DNA of 64,000 nucleotides, taken from Prostheceraeus crozeri. Its lineage: Eukaryota; Platyhelminthes; Polycladida; Euryleptidae. Below, in pieces: positions 47,227 to 59,174 of the stretch (position 1 is its first letter; each line of letters opens with the position of its first letter). A program made the position numbers and the translations under genes. The notes under the pieces were generated by a model. The model searched no databases, was not told the origin of the DNA, and saw only the letters and a list, made by a program, of their open reading frames with translations. The DNA is taken from contig CAJQUW010004469.1 of NCBI GenBank assembly GCA_907163375.1, positions 434,001-498,000 on the forward strand, in the 5' to 3' direction.

Positions 47227-50200
47227 GAGCAATAACCTTCCATCAGCTGCCATTACATGAGAAAATGCGTGCAAAATTGAAAACTGTTCAATTCAATGAT
47301 TTTAAAGTCCTTCCATGAATACTTATCTGTCTATCGATTATGCAATACAATTGATGCCTAGAGATATCAACTTATGCAGGACAATCTTTATATCAAAAAT
47401 GTATAACTATCCAACGTGTTACTTTAGAGTTTGTAATGATTTGGCTTTCGATGTAGTTTGACGATGTTAGACTCGAATGAGAATATTCAATACAATTTCA
47501 AAAAATGTATTCTCTAAATTGATTCATTAACACTGCGTATTGTCTACAGTACATCATTGCAAATACACAGAAGCAGAATTCTCTTAGAATGAAGTTGATT
47601 CATTAAAAAGTTAACTGTGATTTCTCATTCAACTCTAAACTTCTCCGAAGATTAATAAACAAGAAATGTAAAGAAAGGAAACCTTTCTGTTAGCTTCAAA
47701 TCATTGATTAAATCGGTGTCTTTGTAGAAAGTAAATTTGAACATTTCATCAATGAACATTTTGATATTTTGATCTAAATCCTGATTATTTCATTAGAGCA
47801 AGCGAAGTCAGAGGTGTAACTGAATAGAAGTCTCTCAACGGATAAATCGAGATTTGAATGAAGATGGAAGATTAATTAGTAGGAAGCTGCTAACTCCCGC
47901 TCAGAATTCTACCTCTCCGCGCTCAATATTGATGTTTGCAAGACCACCTCATCAGACGTGCTCGCACGTTGTTGAAAATACCACAGAGAAAGTAACGATT
48001 GACAATGAATATGATCGATGTGACCAATTTATCAACGGCTACAATAGATTTGATCATGTTACCTTGGGTGATTTGAAAATGAGAGAAAATTTATTCTAAC
48101 GCCTATCAGCGTTGACAAAGAGTAATGCAGTTTCTCTTAACAGCAGAGATATCATAATTGTAACCTCAGTGAGCATTCACAAAATCATCATGTTAAGTAT
48201 AATACCGATATTTCGGTATTGAGAATCTCAAAATGCACTGATGTCACGATGTGACACTTTCTATTTAGATTCAGATATGTTCTACTCATATTATCCTAGA
48301 AAATCCAGCGACCCGTCGGATGGGATCATCAATATATTGGTATGCCAAGCTAGGATAGTCACCATCATATTAAGGAACATGATGAGGCTAGCATCCTCAA
48401 ATTATCTGAGGTATTTTACTCAATCCCTGATCATGAAAAGTTAGTAAAGAATCAAAGTAAAATATACATGTGCGCGTGTTAGGAAAATTTTTAATGTATT
48501 AACAAGTACTTGTATTAATGCACGTACAGTAGTTACAAACCATTCTTTCGGCACCATATTAACAGCATATCAACCAAGCTAAAAATGAATCAAAATTACT
48601 TAAAATAGTAAAATTCAGTTTTATTTATCAGAATTGTGTTAGCAACCAAGTAAATAGCATGAGTTAAGGCACTTGGATGGATTCGAACGCATTATATTTA
48701 AGACAGCTACAAAAGTCGGTGACCAAATAGCTGTTAACTCAGCTGACACTTTAAATTCTGACCAGCACTGAACAGTTGACATTCCACAATGCAGATGTTG
48801 TCTTCATGAGTGCGTCTAATAAGCTGACCAGCATTTCCACCTAGTTGCTTTTCAGAGATCATTTCTGAACAATATTCATGTTTCGTTTTTTGTTGCTCTC
48901 CGTTATGGCATGATAACTGCACTGAAATTGTGCATGTTCCTCCAGTAATTATCAGGAGCACTATACAATAATTGATGACTTAGACGGGTACCCCAGTCTC
49001 AATAATATTCATTCTGAAAGAACCCATCGAGAAACAGGCACTGAGATTCTGAAAGTTCATAAAGAAATTAGTCACCAGTTAAATATATCACTGTTTTAAT
49101 TTATCACCAAAGTCTCTATTTCCATATTTTCATCGACGCTTTTCTTGATGATATGACGATAATGGTTAATACTTGAGTCTGTTACACCAAGTTACAATCT
49201 CTAATTTATTGATTGAAATATTGAAGCAACTAGTTTTTTCGTTTCTAGACATTCATTTTCTTACTATGTTCAGAAGTCGCCCTTGTGAATTTTCTCAAAA
49301 TCGGACAGATTTCAAAGTCACACACTTGTAACCATCGTAGATGATCATGTCACATACAAATGCCTCATTGAACATTGTAACATTTCACAAAAAGTAGAGA
49401 ATACAGGTTTCTCAAAAGTCATCTTCAACAATTCAAGCATGGATAATAGTGGTCCGAACAGATGCTAAGGAAATCGTATTTTTGATAACATCTATTGACT
49501 TAGTCAAAATGTCGCTTTGTCTCGTGCTAGATTTTGGTGTGGGCGTTTACTTTGGGTTAACTGTATTTCTGAAGGATTATCACTTCCACTACAAACATCA
49601 TTCTATATGTGTAATTATAATGCATCATTCCTAAAAATATATTTGCTCTATTTTAGCCCTCGCTCCACTGATGTGCTTTTCCGAACACGCAACTTGGGTG
49701 TTGATCTCCCAAACTATTGCACCAATTTTGCTAAACCGCACATCAATCGAGAAAGCATTGAAACGGGATTCAAAAAAACAGCATTAGTTTTATTTCTAAG
49801 ATCATCCCTGGGCCGAGGTGAAGGTATAAGGTCACAAACAGCCAATTTTCAACAAATTTCCATTAGATCACTATTTGACATGGAAAATGACAACAAAACT
49901 AGTAGAAACCATGCACTAATCGAAAGATCTGGTTAAAAGGATTAATAAAGCGATGATTGTTAATCGCTCTGAGATCACATCATTGTATTAGAGGAGGTCA
50001 AAAGTCAAATGAAGTTTAAATAACAACTTTTAGTCCAACTCAAACATCACTAAAATTGAACATTTTAGTATTTAGTTTCTGCAGATGAAGACAGTGACTT
50101 CTCGAGACACTGAGGATTAAAAAAGAAACATAGTAATAAAAAGATCATATTTGAAAGTTGAATTTCAAATTTAAACATTCATGCATAATTAGTAGATAAT

Positions 50201-51474
50201 TTCAAATTCAAAGATTTTGTATTTGTAAATATCTCTACATTAATAGGAAGAATCCTAAATGCAATCTCAAATTATTTCATCAAGAATTGATGCCGCAATA
50301 TACATTAGAAGTAAATATACAGTATACCGAAATCAACTGAAATATTCCAAAACATTCAAATTTTGAAATAGTTTTGCGTCAAATTAATTTTCCTTCTGTC
50401 AAAAGTTGCATAATATGTAGAAAGTAAGTCACTACAAATCTGGTGGCCATTGCTTGCTTGGTTTAAAAGATATTCAAAAAATTCGACAGAGGGGCGAAAA
50501 AATCTGGACCCGGGCAACCGGGCGGATCCCGGATCCTATTATTAAAAGTGATAAAACTGCACGTAATTCGTCCTCATTATCATGAAACACTGAATAGCCT
50601 GGTTTCTGAGATTAATTTTTAATTATGCGTTTCATAGTACATGTTAATGAAGTAATATTGAAATCCTATGATTTTGCTATCGCCAACTGTAGTTGTCACT
50701 CTGGTTCTCCGCTGTTATTACACCATCTTTGCGAAATATCAGTCCTAAATATCAATAGATGATTACAAGCATTTAACATAGCGGCAATACAATCTGAGAC
50801 AGAGCATAGAGAAATGTGTATTCTTTCTTAAGACATGACAACCAAAACTGAATTTCTGTATTAATTTAGTTCATTTTTGCCATGATTGTCAATCAAAATA
50901 GAGATTAATCCAGACCAGTTTCAATAGCAACAAGCACGTGTATTTAGCTAAAAGAAAAAAGGGAAAGACAGCAAACTTGTTTTTATTTGTGCTTTTTTTT
51001 AACTAATAAGCGTATATCCCACTTATGGATAATTACAGCTATTGTTCATTGTAAGTATATAGCAAGGTAGTTGGACCAATACCATCAGTCTGGAGAATTA
51101 CAATGGATATTTCTTCATGTCATTAGCTTTGAAATTCATGGATGTGCATTCATTCTTTAGTATGGATTAGTGATGTGGGTGCAGTGGTTAAAACCTTACA
51201 ACGGTAACATGACAATTAGAATGAGCAAAGTAAGAAAAGTTTACTTCATCTTTTCTGTAACCCTAATAGATGGTTATTCATACCGAGCTACATATATTCC
51301 TCGATAAAACATTTCTATTCAGGTTTATATTCGTATTCTTAGCTGCCCACATACACTCCCAACTCTAAGTGAGTAACGAGAAAAAACAGTTCTATAACTT
51401 CTATGACTTCAATCGTTAAATAGGATTTTCCCCTGCAGTAATGACCATCAACATTTTATCTTCAACGCTCTTTG
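47227..51474. other. Intronic DNA with few recognised features
   Basis: A near-palindrome (aataccgatatttcggtatt) lies at about 48200-48220, and a GC-rich ccgggcggatcccggatcc segment at 50500-50540 has a partner at 51475-51535. The 139-codon frame at 49517-49936 shows no domain. Confidence 0.45.
48665..48748 (-). repeat. tRNA-like box pair, probable SINE remnant
   Basis: On the - strand, GTCAGCTGAGTTAACAGC (A-box region) is followed after about 45 bases by GCGTTCGAATCCATCC (B box). Support is weak. Confidence 0.3.
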
Positions 51475-51540
51475 CTGGATCCGGGCGGATCTCACACCGA
51501 ATCCCGGATCCGGATCTTGATCCGGTGCAATCCCTGGGCG

Positions 51541-51866
51541 GGAGTAACAAGTGCATAGTTGGACTATGAAACGATAATTTTGTTATTTCTTTTCCGATAA
51601 TTTCTTGTCATTCCTGTTAATATGTGTGTTCATTACTAATTTAATAATTTTTATAAAGAAAAAAATAATTTCATTCGACGTAAATTTTGTATCTAGTAAT
51701 GAGTTTGCTTGGCAATTCCACCATCAATACTTACGCAATGAGTAACTGGGAATGTCAGTCTGGATACACAGCAATATATTACGAAATCTGATGCATCATA
51801 TCCTTCCAGAGCCGGTTCTCGCAAATCGGAACCTGATTTAGTACCGGAACCAGTTCTTTGAAAGTC
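51541..51866 (+). repeat. Dispersed repeat R, copy 2
   Basis: This is the same block order as copy 1 at 44557-44960 without the extra arm. It ends in a ggaacc/accggaacc-rich stretch. It directly follows a GGATCC-rich segment (51475-51535) that is itself hAT-like in base pattern. Confidence 0.6.
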
Positions 51867-51924
51867 GGGAATAAATTGAACCCTAATTGCGATGGCAACC
51901 CCTCCTCACCGCATTTACATATAT

Positions 51925-52128
51925 ATGAAGAAATGAATGGTATGACGTCACTACTTCCCCTTACTGGGGACTTGGACGGTGCACACACAGTCAGACTTAA
52001 AACTGGAGCGTTGTGAGCTTTTTGCTCGGATGATCTTCCTGATGACTTCCACTGACACTTTCTGGGCTCGACCTCTGGACCGATACATCCTTAGGCTAGA
52101 CACTTGACCACTGTGCCACGGAGACCCT
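51925..52128 (-). repeat. SINE family S2, copy 2
   Basis: On the - strand: gggtctccgtggcacagtgg, caagtgtctagcc, ggtccagaggtcgagccc, ggaagtcatcaggaag and gtagtgacgtcata. It matches copy 1 at 38014 block by block and ends about 190 bp before the Ig exon. Confidence 0.75.
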
Positions 52129-52314
52129 ACAATGCGGCTTTCTAAATTGCAATATTCGATATTGTATTGTGCGTTTCATAATTTGCTTGGGGACTTTGCG
52201 CCAAGTGATATATTGTCATAACGGGATAGACACCTCTTTCTGTCTGTTTATGATAACTACTGAGGTATGAATTCATAAAAAATTTGCTGGTGAATGGTTT
52301 TGTTGATTTTTCAG

Positions 52315-52530
52315 CAATTTCTCAAACCGGAGCTAATCCGGAGATTTCGGTACCTCCTTCTGACCAAAGAGTTCCTCTGAATAGTACTCTACGTCTTCAA
52401 TGTCGTGTTACTGTCTCAACATCCATGAATCTTCATTGGATCAAGGACGACTTCGGAATCGGAGGTGACAGAGAAACAATTCGTAAATACAGTTTGAACA
52501 GATATGATTTACCTGGAGACATAAGCAGAG
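52315..52530 (+). CDS. Ig-domain-1 exon of a Kirrel/Neph (Kirre/Roughest)-like adhesion protein
   Basis: This 216-nt exon lies between a 3' splice site (gatttttcag, ending 52314) and a 5' splice site (gtgaga, from 52531), with both edges in phase 1. It encodes ISQTGANPEISV, then VPLNSTLRLQCRV, which holds the B-strand cysteine of an Ig fold, then HWIKDDFGIGGDRE and RKYSLNRYDLPGDISRG. The tryptophan followed by KDDFGxG, with a later RY and G, is the typical first Ig domain of the Kirrel/Neph family, as in fly Roughest (QWTKDDFGLG). The second cysteine (the YxCxV strand) is missing because the domain is split by an intron; the next exon should begin with a residue such as Asp/Glu-Phe/Tyr. These proteins are surface receptors that bind nephrin-type partners in filtration slits, muscle fusion and neuron wiring. 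It could instead be another nephrin-family paralogue. The orthologue name is not fixed by this fragment. Confidence 0.85.
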
Positions 52531-54064
52531 GTGAGAAAATTATTCTTGCTTTATGTAATGCTTTTGATTCACTTTGTTTGTTATGCGGATATGGGAATTT
52601 CACAATACTTCCACCTCGCCAAATTGAAATGGAAAGCCTATTTTTTTCCTATGTAGAAAAGCATTTCTTTATATAGTTGAAGGGTCCATTCGACCCCCTC
52701 CGTTTTGTAATTTCACAGTTAAGCGGCAGATATGTATCTACAATTGTTCCTTCAGTGACTTCCTAACTTTGTTCTGGGCTAGTCTGGGTAATAAAATTGT
52801 TTAGTTGGCTTTGTGGTGCAGTCAAGATTGGACATCAAAATGCGCATTAGCCATTTCTGTTTCAAAATTTTCTTTTTTTCTGTTTATGGCTTCCCAATGT
52901 TACTTTGTAAGATGATAATTACAGATGATATATAGGACTTATGTAGTGCTGGTGTAAGAATCACAGTATTGCTCTCATTCAACAATTGTTAAGCTGGTAA
53001 ATGAGTTTCCTGGTTTGTAGGTTTCATATAAGTGGTTTCTTGTGACCAGAATTATATTTCTGCAGCGAGTACCCAGTCTGTGTCCAGCCCCGTTCCCCTG
53101 ACGACGGGACTTGAGACGTGCCGCTGAGTACACCATTATGAAGACATCTCATTTGTACTTCTTCCGAAGGACGGACATATTTGGACTTAAGACCGCTCCT
53201 GTCTGAATACACTTAAGACGATTGAAATGAAATATCAATTCTATTGAGCGTCTAAGCCTGCATTTTTTCAAACCTCTAGAGTTTTGCACTCTACAAATTA
53301 GCAGACAGGTTCATCAACTATAGACTCGGTACGTCGAAACAGATTAGCACAAATTAGTCTAAAAGTCGGTTGTTCATTTGATATCATTGTCAACATTTGC
53401 CAAATCAAATACCGTACAGTTTCTATAATTTCACTTGTTTTCAAGAATTCACGACTTAGTTTCTTAATATCGATAATCAAGGTTCACTCTCATTTCACCT
53501 TAGATTTTTCAGCTACAACAGCTATAGAAGTTGCAAGTTGCATTGTTAAATGGAAAACGCATTAGCTTGATTATCTACCTTCTGATTCCTTTCGCAGAAA
53601 ACATTCAGCATGCATTTGTTTCACTGAAAGAATCATTCAATTCTTTAGGTCGATGAAAAAAGATCAGAGACAAGTTGCACTTTACTTTTCCCTTCGTATT
53701 CTGTGGCTACAAATTTGATTATTCGTCAGCGGCTAGTCATCGGCTTCAGACAAAAGACGTTCTTATAATCATGACAATGTCCTTAAACAATAGACAAGAG
53801 CAGAGAACAAAGTCATAAAATATCGCTATTGAACAAAACGCCCGATGAATAAGTCAATCAACACGTACTAGAACTATTTCTCGTATTCCTATAAAATTGC
53901 AACAACTACGCAGATGTAGCTGTTGAAAGTAGGAAATGTGACATCATATTTTTGAGGGTTATTTCATTTCGGATCAGGGAAGAAGTCAGTCATAAACAGG
54001 GACTGTAAAATATTTATTGTTATTAAGTGATCGCGATTGAATTCATTGTTAAATACTTAAATTG
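52531..54064 (+). other. Start of the next intron of the Kirrel-like gene
   Basis: The donor gtgaga at 52531 opens this stretch. I looked for an exon completing the Ig domain (a phase-1 start and a YxC strand) up to the window edge and found none. Confidence 0.45.
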
Positions 54065-54235
54065 GCTGTCATCAAATTATTGTCATTAATTCATTTGCTG
54101 CTATCAAGTCATTACAATTAATTATTTTGCTGCCATCAAATCATTGCAATTAATTGCCTTGCTGCTATCAAATCATTGCAATTAATTGCATTGCTGTTAT
54201 CAAATCATTGCAATCAATTCATTTCCTGCTAAGAT
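54065..54235. repeat. Minisatellite, 32-bp unit, about five copies
   Basis: The unit gctgctatcaaatcattgca attaattgcatt repeats about five times with few changes; the outer units are the most diverged. Confidence 0.85.
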
Positions 54236-56142
54236 GTTGAACTATCGAATAATCATAATTGACCGATTTGTCTTGTACTGTGAAATGATGAGGGCATTTA
54301 CCCGCTCAGCTAAGCGCATTAAAATCATTTTGGCCAAATTTGAATTGAAAATTTCCTACTGAGATTAGGCATCACGTTCGCAATTAGAGGAGTGCAATTA
54401 CGCTTACTAAATGTATGGTGGCAATGTTTGAAGAATGAAACAAATACCAAAAGCTCAAGCATTCTGAAAGTAATTAAGTGCATGCAATAAAATACAGAAG
54501 ACGTGAATCTGTGATTATATACGACGTCAAGAATGGAAAGAATTTGTGACGTTTTCCTTGTAGTCTAGAGTGGATTTGTTTGCGTAAAAGACCGACTGAA
54601 TATTCGGAAAAATTTTATTCGCTTTTGGTTTAGTTTCAGTCATTTTTTCAGAACAAATCGAAATTCAGTCGAAGCTCAAAATTGTTATATTTTAAATATT
54701 CAAAGTAAGTGCAGAAAAGGATGAAGTTGCTTTTGTATAACGCTACCGGATAGATGTGCACCGCACTTGCTTACAAATGAATCGAGTCAAAGGAGTGGGT
54801 TTAATTTACAAAATAATGGCATGATAGCTGTCAATGTATTTTAATTAAATTTGCAATATTTGAATATGTTTTAGGGCTTGAGGTGAATATTATACACGTG
54901 CATAAGCCGAATCGACGGACACAAAATCAGATAGCCTGCTTCTTTAATTTGAATGAAAGGAAGAAATATGTGACTGTGTAAATAGGAGTTGCTAAATTTA
55001 TGAAGTTCGCCATCGCACTCCGCATACGAGCAGTAGGCCTTCATAGAGGGAGAAATGTGATTTTATCGCCGCTATTTGATATCAATGTATCTCTAATGGA
55101 ATTTCAATACCTGTTTCTCAACATATTGGCGAATTAAAGATCGTTGTATTCTTATAGATATGATATAGCATGCTCATGAAATTGCAGTCAACCTGTGACA
55201 TAAGCAGCTGACATATTTCACTTCTAGGGGCATTCAACAAATACAACTTTTAGCACTCAATTGACATGTCATCTGAGTTAGTGCACCATTAATAATTATT
55301 AAATACTGTAAATTTCTGCGAATATTCAACCATTACTGCTTATCAATGTGCAATTAATTGCAATTTTCAATTGCAATTAATCAATTTCAGTCATTAATTA
55401 TTCCTGCTATAGACAACATTTCGGCAGTTTATGAAGAATTCAGCGAGTTTCGGTTTCGATTCACCGAATTTATGGCCAAAAATAGATCTTGATTAAGTTT
55501 CGATTACAGCTGCTATACAAATGTCAATTTGAGTTTTGACTTTTATGAAAATAGTGGCCTCGGCTTCCGCCTCAATTTGGTTTCTGTTCATGGAAGAAAA
55601 TTCTATTTATAGAAGGAAGTCGGCCGTACCGATGAAATCCAGTCATGAATTCAATAACAGACTAAATATGACATGTTCTGTTTATTAGACTGATGCTCAA
55701 TGAGCATAAAATCCGTACATCAGACGATTCATAAGAGACAATATCATTTACAGATAAAATGAAGTTCCATTATTGGTTTTCATGTTAATTCAAACACAAA
55801 AACCGGCTCGCAGATTTTTGTTCTCTCATCAATTCTACCGCATCACATGAATCTTTAACATTTCGCATCACATATTTTCGTTTATAGCAAATCCTTAACT
55901 ATTGCTTTTGTTCCCTAAAGAAAGCAGAGCTCTCTTTCAGCACTGCATTCCTGATGACAGACTGTCTATCAGTTTGATTTCATTAAGAATCCTATCACTA
56001 ACTTAGCTGAAGGAGTAAATTAATAATGAAATTCTGTGACTGACTTCGCCTTGCAGTCATTTCATTGAATCACCTGACAAGCTCGATGTACATTGATTCG
56101 TTCGAGAGGTACAACATTCTAAAACGACTGCACGAGTGCAGG

Positions 56143-56170
56143 TATATATATATTATATATATATAATAAA
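56143..56170. repeat. AT microsatellite
   Basis: A run of tatatata/atatat about 28 bp long. It lies just upstream of the possible Penelope-like terminal motif at 56190-56240. Confidence 0.8.
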
Positions 56171-56189
56171 AAGAAAAAAACCCACAGAT

Positions 56190-56240
56190 AATCGATCAGG
56201 CGCCGACATGTTTCTGCGTCGGCTTCTCAAGGCGAAATGA
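56190..56240 (-). other. Possible Penelope-like terminal motif (hammerhead-derived)
   Basis: On the - strand, CTTGAGAAGCCGACGC is followed by AGAAACATGTCGGC and GCCTGATCG. The order (CTGANGA-like, short stem, GAAAC, ATGTCGGC) resembles the degenerate hammerhead motifs found in ends of Penelope-like retroelements. The core CTGANGA is not exact, and no RT or GIY-YIG domain is visible nearby. Confidence 0.3.
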
Positions 56241-56887
56241 ATTATAATGAATAAACAAATTCAAATTCATAAGAATTGGTAAATCATGCACACATGCACA
56301 TAGATGTCTGTAAATGAAATATCAAAATACATCAGCTTATAACGTATGCTCGGTTCTGTAAATGAAAACGAGAGGAGGATGGAATTTTATTATACAACTC
56401 TTTCTTCATATTCCCGATTCACTTTCGTTTTACCAACGGGCATTTTACAATTTGACGACATTTTGCTCTGATCTAATTTGTTAATTTTATGTATACATGC
56501 TGCGAGAATGATGCCCATTTAAAGCACAGCATCAAATAAAATACGTGACTGGTTCCACTTCATTTTTAGAAGCTTGTCAAGGGAATGATATATTAAATAA
56601 TCTATGTACATGTACGTACAAGGAAATACAATCCAAAATGAATTCAAGCTCAAATGTTATTCAGCGCGGGTTTCAGCAACTCAATGATATGGCGCTCCAT
56701 AGCTTCTCTATCAACCTTGGATTTAGACTGTAACATCTGATAGGGAGGGGCCGCCTCAAATTTCTGTGATAGTGAATTGCCACTATCACACTATAGTAGT
56801 ACTGCGTTTTTCTCTACAATGCCCACTGACCAATCGGTGAGATAAATAGAGAAAGAAAAGTCCGTCTGAATTTCTGCCTTGCTGAAT

Positions 56888-57000
56888 CTAAAGGTCCATT
56901 CACACCGGACGCGGCGCGGCGTCCTCACGCGTCAGAATTTTCGTTCAGACCCTTAATAAACCTATGGGACCGCGCCGCGTCCGATGTGAATGCACCTAAA
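56888..57000. mobile_element. 113-bp GC-rich MITE
   Basis: The inverted ends share cattcacaccggacgcggcgcgg with two or three differences over about 31 bp. They enclose about 50 bp that includes gtcctcacgcgtcag. The GC-rich arms contrast sharply with the AT-rich surroundings. Short elements with such CACCGGACGCGGC ends are widespread in animal genomes; superfamily not assigned. Confidence 0.75.
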
Positions 57001-57552
57001 CTCCACCATTCAATACAATGGGATTCGAATATACATGTATTTCGTCTCTATACAGAGACTCAGACAAATAAAGCAAGTTATCTCTGTGATCTCACAACCC
57101 CGAATTTATAGGCATTGCCAAACTGTGGCTTGACGGATATTTCATAGGCTCTATGTATAGAAGCAACTGACTCGAGTAGTCGTAAAAATATAGTGAAGGA
57201 TTGACATAAACTTACTATGCATCGCTGGTCGTTGCACAAAAATTGCTTTTACTTTCGCTAGCTACGAAGGGTAGAGAGGATGTGTCTGCTCACCTGGGTA
57301 TGCAAATAAGAAGAATTTCCATTGACTTGAACAATATATGAAATTGCTAGTAAGGCTTAGGAAGGTCCAAATTGGACGTTATTGTCCGAGCCGTATTGGA
57401 GTCCTTCTACAGCGAAACTCAGCGTCTGCGGCTGCCACGGAATTCCGTACTCAATTGTTCAAGTATGAACATTTTTCTCAGCAAATTCTTTTCCTGGTGG
57501 GAAAATCTATTACGACTTTCATAATATATATGTTTCGCTTCTAAATGTTACG

Positions 57553-58312
57553 TTCATTGACATTCAGCTGTGGGCCAACTCAAACATGATGCTGATAAAG
57601 AATTAAAAAAGCAAGCAAATTTTCTTCAGTAGAAACTGTAACTTTGACAATTCATTGTTTGTTATCAGTGATATCCCAGTTCAGAATCAAATGCGTATTT
57701 TAGGAATGATTTTTGATGACTCTCTAAAGTGGAATTCTCATATCCATGAAATTTGTAAAAAAGCTTCCTCAAAAATGTACGTCTTACGCCAGCTAAAACA
57801 ATTTGTCACAAAAGAACAACTGATTGTAATTTTTCAAAGTTGTATCCACAGTATTTTAGAATATTGTTCGCCCCTTTTCACCGACTTAAATGTCTAGAAA
57901 ATGCTAGAAAAAATTCAGAACCGTGGTCATTTTATTATTTGTGAGTCTTGGCACTGTGACTGTAACAATTTTGTTCCTCTGTCTTGTCGTCGCCTTATCA
58001 TTACTTACAAGCTATTCCTAACAATTATGAAGAATGAAAATCATGTGCTTCATCATTTCTTGTTTACAAAAATGAAACATTCTGGACAATTTAGGTTACC
58101 ATCCTTGAAATCAACATCGTTTGAACAGTCTTTCTTTGTGACCATGTCAAAACTTTATTATGGTGGTTTCAGAATTTAACTTTCTCATAACTTTTGTTAA
58201 GAACATGACTTGCTAAATGTGATGATTTTACTTGGAATCCCACGATTTCCATTATTGGGATTTTTGTATCTTTTTTCAAAATATACGTCTTTATTATTAT
58301 CATTATTATTTC
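57553..58312 (+). pseudogene. Decayed LINE RT fragment (L2/CR1 type), 3' end
   Basis: Translation gives FIDIQLWANSNMMLIKN, a stop, then KSKQIFFSR. It continues through MRILGMIFDDSLKWNSH and SILEYCSPLF, reaches a second in-frame stop at 57895-57897, and goes on with KMLEKIQNRGHFIICESWH to a stop near 58179. This is the part of a LINE reverse transcriptase after the catalytic YADD motif plus the C-terminal region. The 3' flank ends in an ATT-rich run (tattattatcattattatt, about 58289-58310), like the short repeat tails of L2/CR1 LINEs. With two in-frame stops and no catalytic core it is dead. It is a different family from the LINE at 46 kb. Confidence 0.8.
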
Positions 58313-59174
58313 ATAGTCTATCATAGTATTTGTCGGAAAGTTAGTTCCAGGTTTACTATCCAATGAAGCAATTTGTGGCGATTATTCAATGAAGTAAAAT
58401 CTCCTCTTAGGAACAGACATCAAAAATCGCAGCTGAGAAATCCGTTCTGAAATTAGCATTCCAATTTCCGGTGGAACTTATTGAGTGAGAGCAGGTCCTA
58501 AACACCGGTCTGGCATGCCTTGCTTGAATTCATGTAACAAGAATGAATACTTGAGGTAATGGGGAACCATCAGTAGCTCATTAGAATATTGAGCTTATCA
58601 TCGAAATAATTATATGATGTCGCAATTGTTGCTTGGATTAGAAAACGGCGATGCGGTGTCTTCGATTATGGATTCGCCACTAGAGTCAAGAATAGGCAAA
58701 TTAGTCCACAGCAGGCCTATCATACTACATGCATGGTACCTCACATACGGTTGCAATATTTGTCAGCATTATTTTATGAGGATCAATCGCTTGCCGTCTT
58801 CTGTGTATAAAAATTCCAGCTAACGGACGGAATGATCAGAGACCCATAATACTAATTTAGATTGAGAAAAGGTAAAAAGCGAAGTTGGTCATAAATTATT
58901 TGAAATTACCTGCATCAATTATTATCAATATGGTGATATTTCAGCTTGCCAAGCCTGCGAAAGGTTTGTTATTTGCTGGCAAGTCTATAAACGTGACGAA
59001 ATACTTTCTGCCAAACGAGAAGTGAGTAGAAAATCAATCATTTTGCATATTATGGAAGGTGTAGAGTGGAAAGCCGGCAGCGAAGGTCTTTATTTATCAC
59101 CTTCAAATGGATTTGAATTGTTTTGAGATTATCTATAAATGTTTCGGGGAACTAAATATATAGATCACAGGAGT

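Larger units (their letters stand above)
33849..52314 (+). other. Large (about 18.5 kb) phase-1 intron of the Kirrel-like gene
   Basis: This is inferred from the matching donor at 33849 (gtgagt), the acceptor at 52314 (ttttcag) and the continuous frame across the two exons. The intron separates the signal peptide from the first Ig domain. It holds a Tc1 relic, SINE copies, two long hairpins, a 599-bp DNA element, a LINE on the opposite strand and AT-rich filler. An unseen extra exon inside it cannot be ruled out, although the frame needs none. Confidence 0.65.

Noticed and set aside
49517-49936. 139-codon open frame on +
   Set aside because: No recognisable domain, no supporting splice sites, and composition like translated AT-rich DNA.
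50500-51535. A complete hAT element bounded by GGATCC-rich ends
   Set aside because: The two GC-rich segments resemble each other in direct rather than inverted order, and no target duplication is visible.
53024-53212. 62-codon open frame on - as a possible exon
   Set aside because: It reads like protein for about 30 residues but has no domain or acceptor/donor pair that I trust; possibly an unplaced repeat.
54065-54235. CRISPR-like array
   Set aside because: The units are contiguous with no unique spacers, and the DNA is eukaryotic; it is a minisatellite.
58921-59030. Next exon of the Kirrel-like gene after atatttcag at 58944
   Set aside because: In the required phase the translation (SCQACERFVICWQVYK) does not resemble the second half of a Kirrel Ig domain.
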